The notes: a model not told the origin generated them from the sequence alone. A stretch of 64,000 nucleotides of DNA from Candidatus Villigracilis vicinus (GCA_016721315.1 JADKIL010000003.1:558001-622000); one strand, 5' to 3'. Shown: positions 16,951-26,273, numbered from the stretch's first letter. Translations and numbers: made by a program.

Positions 16951-17715
16951 TTATTTTTGCAGGAGCATCCACTTCCAACTTCCACTTTCCTCTACTTTGA
17001 TCACATTTTTAAAGTATTGAAGAGCCAATAACAATAATTTCTCATCCGAACCCCATTCAACCGACTCAAATGCCCCAAACCTCTGTTCCGAAATATTAAT
17101 ATCATAAATTGCATATCCACCTGGCTTCAAAACACGCGCGTGCTCTTGGAAAAACTTTGACAAGTCATAAGCATGGTCAACACAATTGCTATAAACCATA
17201 TCAATTGAATCATCAAGATATGCAAGGTTCATAAAATCACCTTTTTCAACATAAGGGTTATCCGGACCAGGGTTTAGATCCAACCCTATTGAATTTTTAT
17301 AACCGATATCCCTCAGAACCTCCACCTCCGTACCTTGCCGGGCTCCCAAACAAAGGATCTTCGCATCCTTTTTCAAGATAAACGGGAGATAACGGAAGCG
17401 ATCATAAAAAGTTTTTCGATACCACAGAATGATCCTATTACTAAACCCCCCCTGCATTTTTAATATCTCACTAAATTTCTGCGACTGATGAGATACATAC
17501 TCTTCATATGAAGAGTAATCACGGTAACGAAAATCTCCATCAAACTCTGGCTTCCATCCGCTTTTTCCATTATGCTTTTTACGAACTAAATCTTTATCAC
17601 GATCGTATACATATGCACGATCAATATATCCCTCCAAAAGCCGGTAATAACCATAACGGAATGGGGTTCGCAAAATCAAATTCTTCGCTTGGTATAAAAA
17701 ATGAAGAGGTGCCAT
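16951..17715 (-). CDS. Class I SAM-dependent methyltransferase
   Basis: 254 aa. The SAM site reads ILCLGARQGTEVEVL (120-134), then IGLDLNPGPDNPYVEKGDF and IDMVYSNCVDHAYDL, with LKPGGYAIYDIN near the end, the Methyltransf_11 layout. Motif I has LGARQG in place of the usual GCGxG, so the loop is unusual but recognisable. The N-terminal 110 residues are rich in Tyr and Arg. ATG at 17715 with a strong AAAAGGAG Shine-Dalgarno 5 nt upstream. Flanked by gaps of 540 and 359 nt, it looks like a separately transcribed gene. Target unknown. Confidence 0.78.
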   Translation of the reverse strand: MAPLHFLYQAKNLILRTPFRYGYYRLLEGYIDRAYVYDRDKDLVRKKHNGKSGWKPEFDGDFRYRDYSSYEEYVSHQSQKFSEILKMQGGFSNRIILWYRKTFYDRFRYLPFILKKDAKILCLGARQGTEVEVLRDIGYKNSIGLDLNPGPDNPYVEKGDFMNLAYLDDSIDMVYSNCVDHAYDLSKFFQEHARVLKPGGYAIYDINISEQRFGAFESVEWGSDEKLLLLALQYFKNVIKVEESGSWKWMLLQK

Positions 17716-18074
17716 CTAAACTCCTTTTGTTTCCTTAAAATCACAATAGTTTATGCAAATAACCATCAATCAAAAGATTGAAATTTCATTTTTCTCTACA
17801 ATAATCATTTCAATATTCTTATTCTTTAAGAGATTGCCCTGCAGTATATCAAAGCGGTCTCGGCAGGGATGTTCAGGCAGGAAGCATACTAAAAACCTAC
17901 TTATTCTTTGCCAGGGAGAATATTTCGCATTGATTGCTCCAAGATTAAAAGCTAATGTTTTACACTTTTCATTTACTTCAGCAAATAACTCGGAATTTAA
18001 CCACAAACGATGACAATCGTTGTTTCAAAGAATTTTTAATGGCAATTTAATTCATTATCAACAACATTTTAATT
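17716..18074. other. Non-coding gap with a possible short or decayed reading frame
   Basis: 359 nt. On the minus strand a 78-codon frame (18006-17770, starting TTG) has a plausible amino-acid mix (for example INAKYSPWQRISRFLVCFLP) and a GC content above its surroundings near 17835-17890. It has no Shine-Dalgarno and no homologue I recognise. The frame may be a gene remnant or chance. Small hairpins occur at 17766-17779 (CAATC/GATTG) and 18006-18021 (AACGAT/ATCGTT); neither has a T-run. Confidence 0.35.
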
Positions 18075-19490
18075 TTACAATCTAGCTCTTATCATATTCA
18101 CTAAACGCTCACTGGATTTTCCATCAAGGATATCGCACTCAGATTCCGCATATTTTCGACGCGCTTCCTGATCTAAGGCACGGTCAGACAGATATGCTTC
18201 AAGTGAAGCAAACAGATCTGCCTCATTTCGTACAACACGAGCAGCTGATAAACGTAGTTGGCGGCTATTATGTGTCTGTCTCTGCAAAAAGGCAGAAGTT
18301 ACGCCAAAATTTTGTCCGTGTGCAAAAGCATCATACCCTACATGAATAACAGGCAAATCACATATTGCAGCCTCAAGACTAATAGTAGAAAAGTAATTGA
18401 CCATTACATCACTATATCGCAAAAGGCAGGCAAGTTCATCAATCGTGTCGTCAAAAGCAAGGTCTAGCTTCAATTCAGCATTTCGATCCCCGCTGCCATC
18501 GATGGAACCAGGATTAGAAAGGTAAGCACCTGCATCCTTGAATAATCTCTCTAAAACCCGCCATGCTGGAGACCCTAATAGTTTCACATGCGGATATGGA
18601 CGAACAACCAGATTAAAAGATTCCCGCCAGACCTTAGTCTTTTGCTCTACAAAAACCCGATACATATCAAAATAATGATTAATATTAACGCCGCCTGCAA
18701 ATAGGATGGTTTTTTTGGCAGGATCTAGCCCTAAAGAATTAAGAAATTCATCTCGGCTTACGGAGAGGGGGTGAAGATAACGGTCATATTGTATCGGCCC
18801 TGTAATCTCAAGTTGCTTTGCAGAAAAACCATGCAATCGCATAGCCTCATCTGCCATTTGTTTACTCCACACACCCAAACATATTGGCGTAAAGCCGCGA
18901 TATCCCATGTTAACTATATTATCGTAATTAGTGATCACAGCAAAAGAAGGGATATTCCTTTGCTGTGCTTCAAGCGCAAAACTACCTTCCTGCCAAAAAC
19001 CAAAATTACCCATCCCTGGGGTTAATACGCATTGAATATTGAGAGCGTCAAATTGAGATCCATGCACTTTGGGCGTATAGAAGTAGCCTTCAAGCCATTC
19101 TAATAAACGTCCGACATTTGGGATGTTACGGAGAACTCCAACAAAAGTCATTTGTGCAGACATGCCCATCAAAGTGGCATCAAATAGTTTGGACTGAATC
19201 ATCTCGCGGAATCGCAAATCAGTGGTTTCTGTTCGCACCACAAAACGACGTAACATACGAATTTGTTGAAGGAGAAAATGTTCAGCATCAAATTTCTCAT
19301 ATGCCTCCACATTCAACCCAAAATACTGACTCGGATCGAAATCGAACAAGCGCAAGTGTGTCGGATTTAGAAAAAACAGTGGCTTAAAACCCTGATTGAC
19401 CAGTTCTTGCCGAAACATGGGTTGATGCAATGCACGTGCAGCCATTTTCCCATAAAGAGGAATCGCAATATTAATTTTGGACATTAACAA
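18075..19490 (-). CDS. GT-B-fold transferase, related to surface-polysaccharide CDP-glycerol-type transferases
   Basis: 471 aa from a TTG at 19490 (AGGAT 6 nt upstream), or 469 aa from the ATG at 19484. The central part has VITNYDNI, GVWSKQMADEAMRLHGF and LEITGPIQYDRY. The C-terminal part has DVMVNYFSTISLEAAICDLP. The same order (W/YDN, VWS, GAP..D, N-T-EA-LDKP) is seen in the proteins at 35348-36754 and 39688-41085, so this is a distant member of the same paralogous set. The fold resembles UDP-GlcNAc 2-epimerase or teichoic acid transferases. It probably transfers a sugar or polyol phosphate. It starts right after the acetyltransferase stop. Confidence 0.7.
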   Translation of the reverse strand: MLMSKINIAIPLYGKMAARALHQPMFRQELVNQGFKPLFFLNPTHLRLFDFDPSQYFGLNVEAYEKFDAEHFLLQQIRMLRRFVVRTETTDLRFREMIQSKLFDATLMGMSAQMTFVGVLRNIPNVGRLLEWLEGYFYTPKVHGSQFDALNIQCVLTPGMGNFGFWQEGSFALEAQQRNIPSFAVITNYDNIVNMGYRGFTPICLGVWSKQMADEAMRLHGFSAKQLEITGPIQYDRYLHPLSVSRDEFLNSLGLDPAKKTILFAGGVNINHYFDMYRVFVEQKTKVWRESFNLVVRPYPHVKLLGSPAWRVLERLFKDAGAYLSNPGSIDGSGDRNAELKLDLAFDDTIDELACLLRYSDVMVNYFSTISLEAAICDLPVIHVGYDAFAHGQNFGVTSAFLQRQTHNSRQLRLSAARVVRNEADLFASLEAYLSDRALDQEARRKYAESECDILDGKSSERLVNMIRARL

Positions 19491-20081
19491 TTAGTATCCT
19501 AACAAACTTGAAATATATCCATCTTCAATGGACTTAATTACTTTCGCCGGATTCCCAACGGCAATACTATTTGAAGGGATATTCGTATTCACAAAACTGC
19601 ACGCACCAATAACTACGTTATCGCCAACTATAATATCTCCTAAAATCACACTATTCGTTCCAATAAAAACATTATTTCCAATTTTTGGTTTTCCGCTAGT
19701 GTAGTCATTTCCAATGGTCACATTATGAAAAACATACAAGTTTTCACCAATGCTCTCAGCATTCAAAATAATGCGTCCCCAATGCGGCATAATAACGCCA
19801 CCGCCAAGATCATGAGTTGAAAACTCTACGCCTGTTTTCAATGAAGATTTTTCATAAATCGCCTCAAACCAGCGTTTCAGTAAAACAACCTTGCATGCAT
19901 TAGCAAGTCTATAATATATCAGAGTTAAGTATTGCGCATTCCGCCTTAAGTATTTCAGTTTCTTTCGAAAACCATATTCCTTAAACATCGGCTTAGAAAA
20001 ACGACGAGAAATATCTCTTTCGAGACAGATCAATCCATTCAGGTCGAATAACCTACGAAGAAAAGCAGAGAAGATTTTCAT
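19491..20081 (-). CDS. Hexapeptide-repeat acetyltransferase, serine acetyltransferase/WcaB-like
   Basis: 196 aa. The C-terminal half is a left-handed beta-helix: VIMPHWGRIILNAESIGENL, FHNVTIGNDY, PKIGNNVFIGTNSVILGDI and VGDNVVIGACSFV, ending in SIAVGNPAKVI, the typical cap. The N-terminal 90 residues are basic and helical, like CysE and WcaB. In a glycan locus it most likely O- or N-acetylates a sugar using acetyl-CoA. It lies 37 nt after the transketolase gene and abuts the GT-B gene. It might serve the sugar made by the transketolase cassette, but that is inference. Confidence 0.82.
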   Translation of the reverse strand: MKIFSAFLRRLFDLNGLICLERDISRRFSKPMFKEYGFRKKLKYLRRNAQYLTLIYYRLANACKVVLLKRWFEAIYEKSSLKTGVEFSTHDLGGGVIMPHWGRIILNAESIGENLYVFHNVTIGNDYTSGKPKIGNNVFIGTNSVILGDIIVGDNVVIGACSFVNTNIPSNSIAVGNPAKVIKSIEDGYISSLLGY

Positions 20082-20118
20082 TTCACCGATGCCAAAAGAT
20101 AAAACGAGCCCGTGCCGA

Positions 20119-22095
20119 TTACCCGCAATACTTGATCACACGTTTGGACAATGACAACCCATCCATTTCATGGAACGCCAACGCCTGTTGCGGCGTACCG
20201 CAGGCAGGATAGCCTTCGACAGCAAACTTGATCATCTGCTTGCCGTTGAGCAAACCATGCTCTGCGCAGGCAGTAAGAATGTTATCCATCAAACCGCCAG
20301 CGGGGTGATGATCTTCGAGCATGAAGATATTTGAGTAAGACTTGAGTATCTCGGTCAGCCACTTCACATCCACGCGATTGAGCCATGGCATATTAATGAT
20401 GCTCAAGCCGAATCCGCGCTCGGCGAGGAGTTCGCTGGCAAGGAGCGCTTCGTGCAACATGACGGGTCCATACGCGAACATGACCGCATCTTTCCCCGCC
20501 GTGAGTTGACAGCCCTGCCCGGGCTTGAACTCATACCCAGCCGGAAGCGCAATCCGGCGCGGACTGGGTCCGATGATAAGACGCAGCGCAATCACGTCAT
20601 CGGTTTTGTTCACGGCATAATCCATTGCCATGCGAGTCTCTTCGGCGTTGCAAGGCTGCAGGATGGTGCAATTCGGCAGCGCAGAGAAAAGCGAAATATC
20701 GCGCAGGGACTGGTGTGACTTGCCCGGTCCGGCAGGAATCAGACCCGCATAATGTAAGGCATAAATGATCTTGGATTTTTCGCCCGCGGCATTATAGATC
20801 TGCTCATTGGCGCGTGATGCAAGGAAACTAGCGAACGAATTGACAACAGGTAACAGTCCCTGACGGGCAAGACCTGCCGCCATTGAGACCATATCCTGTT
20901 CGGCAATGCCGTTTTCGATAAAACGGTCGGGATAGGTATTTTCAAAGTCACGAACTTTGCAATCAGATGAGAGATCAGCATCGAGGACTACGATGTCTTT
21001 GCGCTGGGCAGCAAGTTCCACCAAAGCTTGACCGTAAGCACGGGAAACATATTCATCTGTTGGCTTTACAGAAAGACGATCCAACGCTGCCTGGCTGAGA
21101 GGTTCACCTTCAAGCATGGACGGCGTTGCTGTCTTCACTTCCGGCTCAACGGGAGTCAAATGCAACGGGTCGAGCGATACAGCTTTGAGGTCCGCATTGA
21201 TGCGCTGGATCAGTTCAGAATAACCTGCCTCGAAGGCTGCATCATCCGGCGCACCCGAATGCCAGGGATAGAGTCCTTTTCCAATTTCAAGAGCAGCAGG
21301 ATGCTCCATGAACGAAACACCGCGACCCTTGATGGTATCGGCAATGATGATCTGCGGCTTGCCTTTGACCTGCTTGGATTCAGCAATCGCCTTTTCGATG
21401 GCACGAAAATCATGACCATCGATGCGAATGACATGCCAGCCGAACGCAGTGAACTTTTCGACAAGATTGCGAAGATCAATGATCTCGGCAACAGGCTTAT
21501 CGGATTGCACTTTGTTATCGTCAACAATAACAGTGAGGTTATCGACTTTTTGATGCGCGGTAACATGCAGAGCTTCGTAATTCTGACCTTCCTGCAACTC
21601 ACCATCGCCGGTCATCACGAACACATGCCCGCCGTTATTGTTGTACTTCTTCGCCCACGCCATGCCGCGTCCCTTCGAGATGCCCATGCCGAGCGAACCC
21701 GAGTTGGCTTCCATGCCGCGATTGCCGATATCAGGATGACCGTTCAACCCATTGAGACGGCGCAGTGACATGAGCATGTGATCGGGAATTTCACCGAGCG
21801 AATGAAGCACGGCATACAAGCCCGGCACATCATGTCCCTTCGATGAAAAATAAATATCGCGATCGAGGCTGTCAAAGCCAACCTTGAGCGTATTCATCTC
21901 TTCGTAGTACATCCACACCACAATATCCATCGCGCTGAAGCTCGAGCCAAGATGCCCCGAGCCCGCGCGCTTCACTTCCGTGAGCGTGTTGGCGCGGCAC
22001 ATATCCGCGATGAGTTGGAGTTTCTTATATTTGTCTGCGGATGAATTTCGCACGCGCTTGAATTCTTCCACGGGGATCAATTTCAATTCGACCAT
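20119..22095 (-). CDS. Transketolase-like thiamine diphosphate enzyme (single-chain)
   Basis: 658 aa. The ATG at 22095 (MVELKLIPVEEF) has AAGAGG 5 nt upstream, preferred over the in-frame ATG at 22125. Domain order is complete: N-terminal SGHLGSSFSAMD (46-57), the TPP motif GDGELQEG (163-170) ending at DDNKVQSD, and pyrimidine domain GIAEQDMVSMAAG (396-408) with catalytic Glu399. A C-terminal regulatory fold follows. Transketolases move a two-carbon ketol unit between sugars. Here the gene lies 54 nt behind a CMP-sugar synthetase, which itself overlaps an aldehyde dehydrogenase. The position suggests a dedicated sugar-building step rather than the pentose phosphate pathway. That role is inferred. 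Confidence 0.88.
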   Translation of the reverse strand: MVELKLIPVEEFKRVRNSSADKYKKLQLIADMCRANTLTEVKRAGSGHLGSSFSAMDIVVWMYYEEMNTLKVGFDSLDRDIYFSSKGHDVPGLYAVLHSLGEIPDHMLMSLRRLNGLNGHPDIGNRGMEANSGSLGMGISKGRGMAWAKKYNNNGGHVFVMTGDGELQEGQNYEALHVTAHQKVDNLTVIVDDNKVQSDKPVAEIIDLRNLVEKFTAFGWHVIRIDGHDFRAIEKAIAESKQVKGKPQIIIADTIKGRGVSFMEHPAALEIGKGLYPWHSGAPDDAAFEAGYSELIQRINADLKAVSLDPLHLTPVEPEVKTATPSMLEGEPLSQAALDRLSVKPTDEYVSRAYGQALVELAAQRKDIVVLDADLSSDCKVRDFENTYPDRFIENGIAEQDMVSMAAGLARQGLLPVVNSFASFLASRANEQIYNAAGEKSKIIYALHYAGLIPAGPGKSHQSLRDISLFSALPNCTILQPCNAEETRMAMDYAVNKTDDVIALRLIIGPSPRRIALPAGYEFKPGQGCQLTAGKDAVMFAYGPVMLHEALLASELLAERGFGLSIINMPWLNRVDVKWLTEILKSYSNIFMLEDHHPAGGLMDNILTACAEHGLLNGKQMIKFAVEGYPACGTPQQALAFHEMDGLSLSKRVIKYCG

Positions 22096-22100
22096 GTTTT

Positions 22101-22106
22101 CCTCTT
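22101..22106 (-). promoter_or_regulatory. Ribosome binding site deciding the transketolase start
   Basis: Minus-strand AAGAGG followed by AAAAC and then ATG at 22095. It rules in the second ATG of the frame and against the one at 22125. Confidence 0.65.
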
Positions 22107-22149
22107 TATAGGCGCTGCGCCTCACCCCGCGCCTGCACCTGATTCTTCT

Positions 22150-22899
22150 TTATGAATTTTTGTCTACCTTTGGTAGTTGCGCCTCTCCACTTGCCACGAG
22201 ACGTTCCGCCAGATCCCAATCGTAGGGATGATTGACATCAAAACCTTCGTAACCTTCTGAAACGAACGGCATGACCACTTCACCTGCGATCGTGCGTCCG
22301 TTGAAGACCACGCGCGACCAGGCAATTTCCAGGCTGGCATTCTGCGAATAGACTTCAGGAAGTCCTTGATACGGTGTGCTATGCCAGGGCTGTTCCTTCG
22401 GTCCGAACGGAAGCAAAGGCATCATGCGTTTACCGCGGATCACCCACATCTTGCCGGGGTGTTCCTTGACCTTCTCCACCGCACGGAGCGAGTCTACGCC
22501 TTCTTCGGCTTTGAAAGCATTCCATGCCCGCTGAATGGTACTCGGCAAACGGAAGGGACTGGTCGGGCGCAGGATGCTGAAGCAATCGTATTCACGTCCC
22601 ATCTCTTTCAGCTTGTGAAGCGTAAAGTCCAGCCATTCAATATCGAGTGCCAAATCGCCTGCAATTTCAGCGGGACGAAGAAAAGGAACTTCTGCACCGT
22701 ATTGTCGAGCAATCTCGGCATATTCTTCTGAGTCAGTCGAGACGAGAATATCAGTGAAGACTCCACTCTGCTTCGCGGCACAGATCGTATACGCGATCAG
22801 AGGATGTCCCGCCAACGGACGGATATTCTTTCCCTGCACACGTTTCGAACCGGCACGGGCGGGAATCAAAGCAATGATCGAAGGGTTCTCTTTGCTCAT
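22150..22899 (-). CDS. CMP-sugar (acylneuraminate-type) cytidylyltransferase
   Basis: 249 aa. CTP-binding signature LIPARAGSKRVQGKNIRPL (11-29) with LVSTDSEEYAEIA, RPTSPFRLP and the closing GFDVNHPYDWDLAE region are those of NeuA/CMP-KDO synthetases. It activates a 2-keto sugar acid as the CMP sugar. It differs clearly from the second NeuA-type protein at 36800-37510. It overlaps the aldehyde dehydrogenase (ATGA at 22896-22899) and leads into the transketolase gene, so its substrate may be made by those two enzymes rather than by NeuB. The substrate itself is not identified. Confidence 0.85.
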   Translation of the reverse strand: MSKENPSIIALIPARAGSKRVQGKNIRPLAGHPLIAYTICAAKQSGVFTDILVSTDSEEYAEIARQYGAEVPFLRPAEIAGDLALDIEWLDFTLHKLKEMGREYDCFSILRPTSPFRLPSTIQRAWNAFKAEEGVDSLRAVEKVKEHPGKMWVIRGKRMMPLLPFGPKEQPWHSTPYQGLPEVYSQNASLEIAWSRVVFNGRTIAGEVVMPFVSEGYEGFDVNHPYDWDLAERLVASGEAQLPKVDKNS

Positions 22900-24356
22900 A
22901 CCTGCGTCGGGTCGATGTTGATATAAACATCTTTCAATTCAGAATAAATATTGAGCGCTTCGGTACCCGGTTCACGCGAACCATTGCCCGAAAGTTTGCG
23001 TCCACCGAACGGCATATGCGGCTCAGAGCCGTGCGTCCCGGCGTTGACCACCGCCACACCTGTCTGCACCTTGTCGTAAAAACGAGTCGCACGATGAATG
23101 CTTTTGGTGTGAATGCTGGCGGTCAAACCATAAGGTGTATCGTTCGCCATTTGAAGTGCGTGCTCAAAGTCTTTCACTTTGAACAACAACGCCACAGGAC
23201 CAAACAACTCACATTCGGATATCTCATCATGCGGGTCGACATTTTCGATCAGAGTCGGCGCCATGTAATAGCCATCTTTATGTTCAGCATCGGTCATGCG
23301 TTCGCCGCCGCAAAGAATAGTGGCGCCGTTCTTCCTGGCTTTTTGCACGGCATCCACCATGCCAATCAATTGCCCTTCATTGATGACCGCGCCAAAATCG
23401 CAATCATCAGTGATGCCAACTTTCAACTTCTTGGCTTTTTCCACAAGCATGTCGCGGAACTTCTCATAAACCGATTCGAAAATAATGATTCGGCTTGTGG
23501 ATGCACAGCGCTGTCCTGCATTGCTAAACGCGGAAAGCAGCACCCACTTGGCAGCGTTCTCCAAGTCAGCGTCGTCACACACCACCAGCGGATTCTTCCC
23601 GCCCAGTTCCAGCGAGATGCGCGCGAAGCGCTCCCCCGCCGCACGGTTGATGATGCGTCCGACTTCGGTCGAACCAGTGAAACTGATCACGCCCACATCA
23701 TTGTGCGCAACCAATGGCGCACCCGCCTCTTCGCCAAATCCCTGCATGATACTCAACACCCCATCGGGCAAACCCGCTTCTTTCGCGATCTGCCCAAAGA
23801 TCCACGCCGTAGCTGGTGTATCTTCGGCGGCTTTCAAAATGGCAGCATTGCCGCAAATGAGCGCCGGGAAAACCTTCCACGCCACATTCGCGATCGGCGT
23901 GTTCGCAGCGATAATGAGTCCCGCCACGCCAATGGGCTGACGAATGGTCATTGCATACTTGTTCGCCGTGCCGCTCGTCGTGGTGCGACCATACAGACGC
24001 TGACCTTCGCTGGCATAGAACAATCCGCATTGGATGGCTCCGCCCGTTTCGCCCAACGCTTCTTTCATCGACTTTCCAGTTTCGGCGGCGACAATGGCAG
24101 CGATCTCACTCTGACGGTTCTGCATCCCCACTACGATCTTATGCAGGATCATACCGCGCTGCACTGCAGGCGTATCCGCCCAGACAGGCTGGGCTTTCTT
24201 TGCTGATTCAATCGCTTGGGCAATATCTGCCTGGCGAGAACGCGCCACTTTGAAGAGCAGTTGTCCATTCGCAGGATTCAGTTTTTCGAACCACTCATTC
24301 GCTTGAGTAGGTTGTTCTGTCGTGCCGATCCAATTAGGGATTTGGTTTGGGAGCAT
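22896..24356 (-). CDS. NAD(P)-dependent aldehyde dehydrogenase
   Basis: 486 aa, full ALDH length. FNPANG-like N-terminus (LNPANGQLLFKV), PIGVAGLIIAANTPIANVAW (141-160), KAAEDTPATA, the NAD loop FTGSTEVGR (226-234), catalytic Glu250 in LELGGKNP and nucleophile Cys284 in NAGQRCAS are all present. It resembles semialdehyde dehydrogenases and oxidises an aldehyde to the acid. It is unusual in a glycan operon and is fused by ATGA overlap to a CMP-sugar synthetase, which needs a 2-keto acid as substrate. A role in making that acid is plausible but unproven. Confidence 0.9.
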   Translation of the reverse strand: MLPNQIPNWIGTTEQPTQANEWFEKLNPANGQLLFKVARSRQADIAQAIESAKKAQPVWADTPAVQRGMILHKIVVGMQNRQSEIAAIVAAETGKSMKEALGETGGAIQCGLFYASEGQRLYGRTTTSGTANKYAMTIRQPIGVAGLIIAANTPIANVAWKVFPALICGNAAILKAAEDTPATAWIFGQIAKEAGLPDGVLSIMQGFGEEAGAPLVAHNDVGVISFTGSTEVGRIINRAAGERFARISLELGGKNPLVVCDDADLENAAKWVLLSAFSNAGQRCASTSRIIIFESVYEKFRDMLVEKAKKLKVGITDDCDFGAVINEGQLIGMVDAVQKARKNGATILCGGERMTDAEHKDGYYMAPTLIENVDPHDEISECELFGPVALLFKVKDFEHALQMANDTPYGLTASIHTKSIHRATRFYDKVQTGVAVVNAGTHGSEPHMPFGGRKLSGNGSREPGTEALNIYSELKDVYINIDPTQV

Positions 24357-24419
24357 ATTATCACTTTACTGAATGGATTTTCACAAAACACGATGTGTGT
24401 CTGCAACTTCCATTATATT

Positions 24420-25499
24420 TTACACTTTTTGATCCGCGATTTCGAAAAATGAGGATATGATCGAAGTAATCTGATTACTTGCCGTACCGTCCCCAAAAAT
24501 TAACGGGTGCTCCTGTGGAGGTGCAAAATCCGTCCAAGCCGACAAGACCTGATGGCTTTCAACCCCCACAAGCCTATTCCATCCTACTTGTACTGTCTCC
24601 AGCCATTCGGTTTCATCTCTCAAGGTTAGGCAAGGTATCGACAAAAAATACGCCTCGCGTTGAACCCCGCCCGAATCAGTAGCGATCATACGAGCATTTT
24701 CTTCCAATACCATCATGTCAAAATAGCCTACGGGGTCTATCAAACGGACATTATTTGAAAAACTAAGATCGCATCTTTTCAACGCAGCCACAGTCCGAGG
24801 ATGTGCAGGAAATACTATCGGTTCCGGAGCATTATTTAATATATCGACAATATTTCTTAAACGCACGTCATCATCTGTGTTAGCAGCCCGATGTACAGTT
24901 ACAAGAGCATAAGATTTCGCTTGAAGTTCAAGGTTTGATAGAATCTTTGATTTTTCTCTTGCAAGAGGCAGATTGGCAAGCATCGCATCATACATTACAT
25001 CCCCAACCCAATGGACAGAGTTGGAAATGCCTTCTTTGGCGAGGTGTTCTACAGCCGTCTGACTTACACAAAAATGCAAATCCGATAATCTATCTGCAGC
25101 CAGGCGATTAATTTCCTCTGGCATACGCTTATCAAAACTGCGCTCCCCTGCCTCAATATGGGCGACCGGGATATTTAACTTGCTTGCAGCGATAACTCCT
25201 GCCAAAGTGGAATTCGTATCTCCTCGTATCACAACACAATCTGGTTTTTCTATGAGCAGGATATCGTCCAATTTAGTCAAAATATCTGCGGTCTGCCTGG
25301 CATGAGATCCAGACCCCACTTCGAGATTGTAATCGGGAGAGGGAAGTCCAATTTCATCGAAAAATGCCTGAGACATTAAGTAATCATAATGTTGACCAGT
25401 ATGAACTAGAACCTCCTTGTGTTTCTTCCGTAACTCCCTGCTTACACAAGCAGATTGAATAAACTCCGGTCTTGCACCGACGATTGATATGATTTTCAT
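24420..25499 (-). CDS. wecB: UDP-N-acetylglucosamine 2-epimerase, WecB/WbpI type
   Basis: 359 aa, non-hydrolysing type. GARPEFIQSACVSREL (8-23), HTGQHYD (33-39), RGDTNST (92-98), HIEAGERSFD (114-123) and late TDSGGVQREAYFL with RDETEWLETV are the family hallmarks. The enzyme epimerises C-2 of UDP-GlcNAc, or, as WbpI/WlbD, of UDP-2,3-diacetamido-glucuronic acid to the mannuronic form. WbpB/D/E-like genes occur in two sets in this window (27-30 kb and 51-54 kb), so the second activity fits. 64 nt separate it from the ALDH gene and 27 nt from the upstream GT2. Confidence 0.87.
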   Translation of the reverse strand: MKIISIVGARPEFIQSACVSRELRKKHKEVLVHTGQHYDYLMSQAFFDEIGLPSPDYNLEVGSGSHARQTADILTKLDDILLIEKPDCVVIRGDTNSTLAGVIAASKLNIPVAHIEAGERSFDKRMPEEINRLAADRLSDLHFCVSQTAVEHLAKEGISNSVHWVGDVMYDAMLANLPLAREKSKILSNLELQAKSYALVTVHRAANTDDDVRLRNIVDILNNAPEPIVFPAHPRTVAALKRCDLSFSNNVRLIDPVGYFDMMVLEENARMIATDSGGVQREAYFLSIPCLTLRDETEWLETVQVGWNRLVGVESHQVLSAWTDFAPPQEHPLIFGDGTASNQITSIISSFFEIADQKV

Positions 25500-25526
25500 T
25501 TGTAACCTGACTTAAGGGAATTAAAA

Positions 25527-26273
25527 CTAGAAAGAAATGGCGGATTTTACGCCAAGCCGGTACAGGAGAATTCGTCCTTGAAAATTCAGGTGATCAAGGA
25601 TGGTTCGCACTAATTTCACTTTCGAAACTCCAAAAACCCTGCGGTAAAGAACGGCTGGAAATTCAACCACTCGAAAACCTTTTAATCTGCTCTTCACAAG
25701 CAACTCTGTGACGGCAAGAAAACCATGAGACTCAAACGAAATCGTATCTATCACTTCACGGCGATACGCTCTAAAAAGACAGGTGTATGTGTGGATATCC
25801 CATTGAACTAATAAGCGGTAGATCATTGAGGAGCCGCGGCTGAGCACAAGACGATACTCCGGCACACCCACAACATTGCCATCAGGATGGTATGGCGATG
25901 CGGTAACAATATCTGCATTCTCCAAATATTTCAACATACCAATCATGCTGGAAAAATGGTACGTACCATCGCTATCTGTAGTAATGATCAAGCCGCCCCG
26001 AGAGGCTTTCAATCCAGTTCGCATTGCCGCCCCCAGCCCCATATTAACGGCATGCTGAAGATACGTGAAATCTATGTTTGGCAACGAGCCGCTTGAAAAA
26101 GCATCCTTGAAAGCGTTCAACGTTCCATCACTACTGCCGTCATCCACAAACACAACTTGAACCGAATATTCTTCTGCCAATTTGACAAGCACAGGCAAAA
26201 GCTCATCCTTCATTTTAGGGATATTTTCAACTTCGTTAAAACAAGGAATTACAATCGACAAACTGGTTTGCAT
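25527..26273 (-). CDS. Glycosyltransferase, GT2 family (DPM1-like polyprenyl-phosphate type)
   Basis: 248 aa from the ATG at 26273, which has AAGGTG just upstream; an in-frame GTG lies two codons earlier. SIVIPCFNEVENIP, VVFVDDGSSDGT, NMGLGAAMRTGL and IITTDSDGTYHF are the DPM1/DPG-synthase pattern, with the metal motif DSD. Such enzymes load a hexose onto polyprenyl phosphate. The C-terminal R-rich stretch may sit on the membrane; no transmembrane helix is evident. Its product could feed the GT-C-like membrane proteins. Three related genes lie at 29797, 43122 and 58471. Confidence 0.82.
   Translation of the reverse strand: MQTSLSIVIPCFNEVENIPKMKDELLPVLVKLAEEYSVQVVFVDDGSSDGTLNAFKDAFSSGSLPNIDFTYLQHAVNMGLGAAMRTGLKASRGGLIITTDSDGTYHFSSMIGMLKYLENADIVTASPYHPDGNVVGVPEYRLVLSRGSSMIYRLLVQWDIHTYTCLFRAYRREVIDTISFESHGFLAVTELLVKSRLKGFRVVEFPAVLYRRVFGVSKVKLVRTILDHLNFQGRILLYRLGVKSAISF

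Noticed and set aside
18001..18022. Hairpin AACGAT/ATCGTT as terminator of the 18075 gene.
   Set aside because: The stem is only 6 bp and is not followed by a T-run on the minus strand.
23016..24206. A 396-codon plus-strand open frame.
   Set aside because: It is antisense to the aldehyde dehydrogenase, whose catalytic Glu250 and Cys284 are intact. No motif, and composition is typical of a shadow frame.
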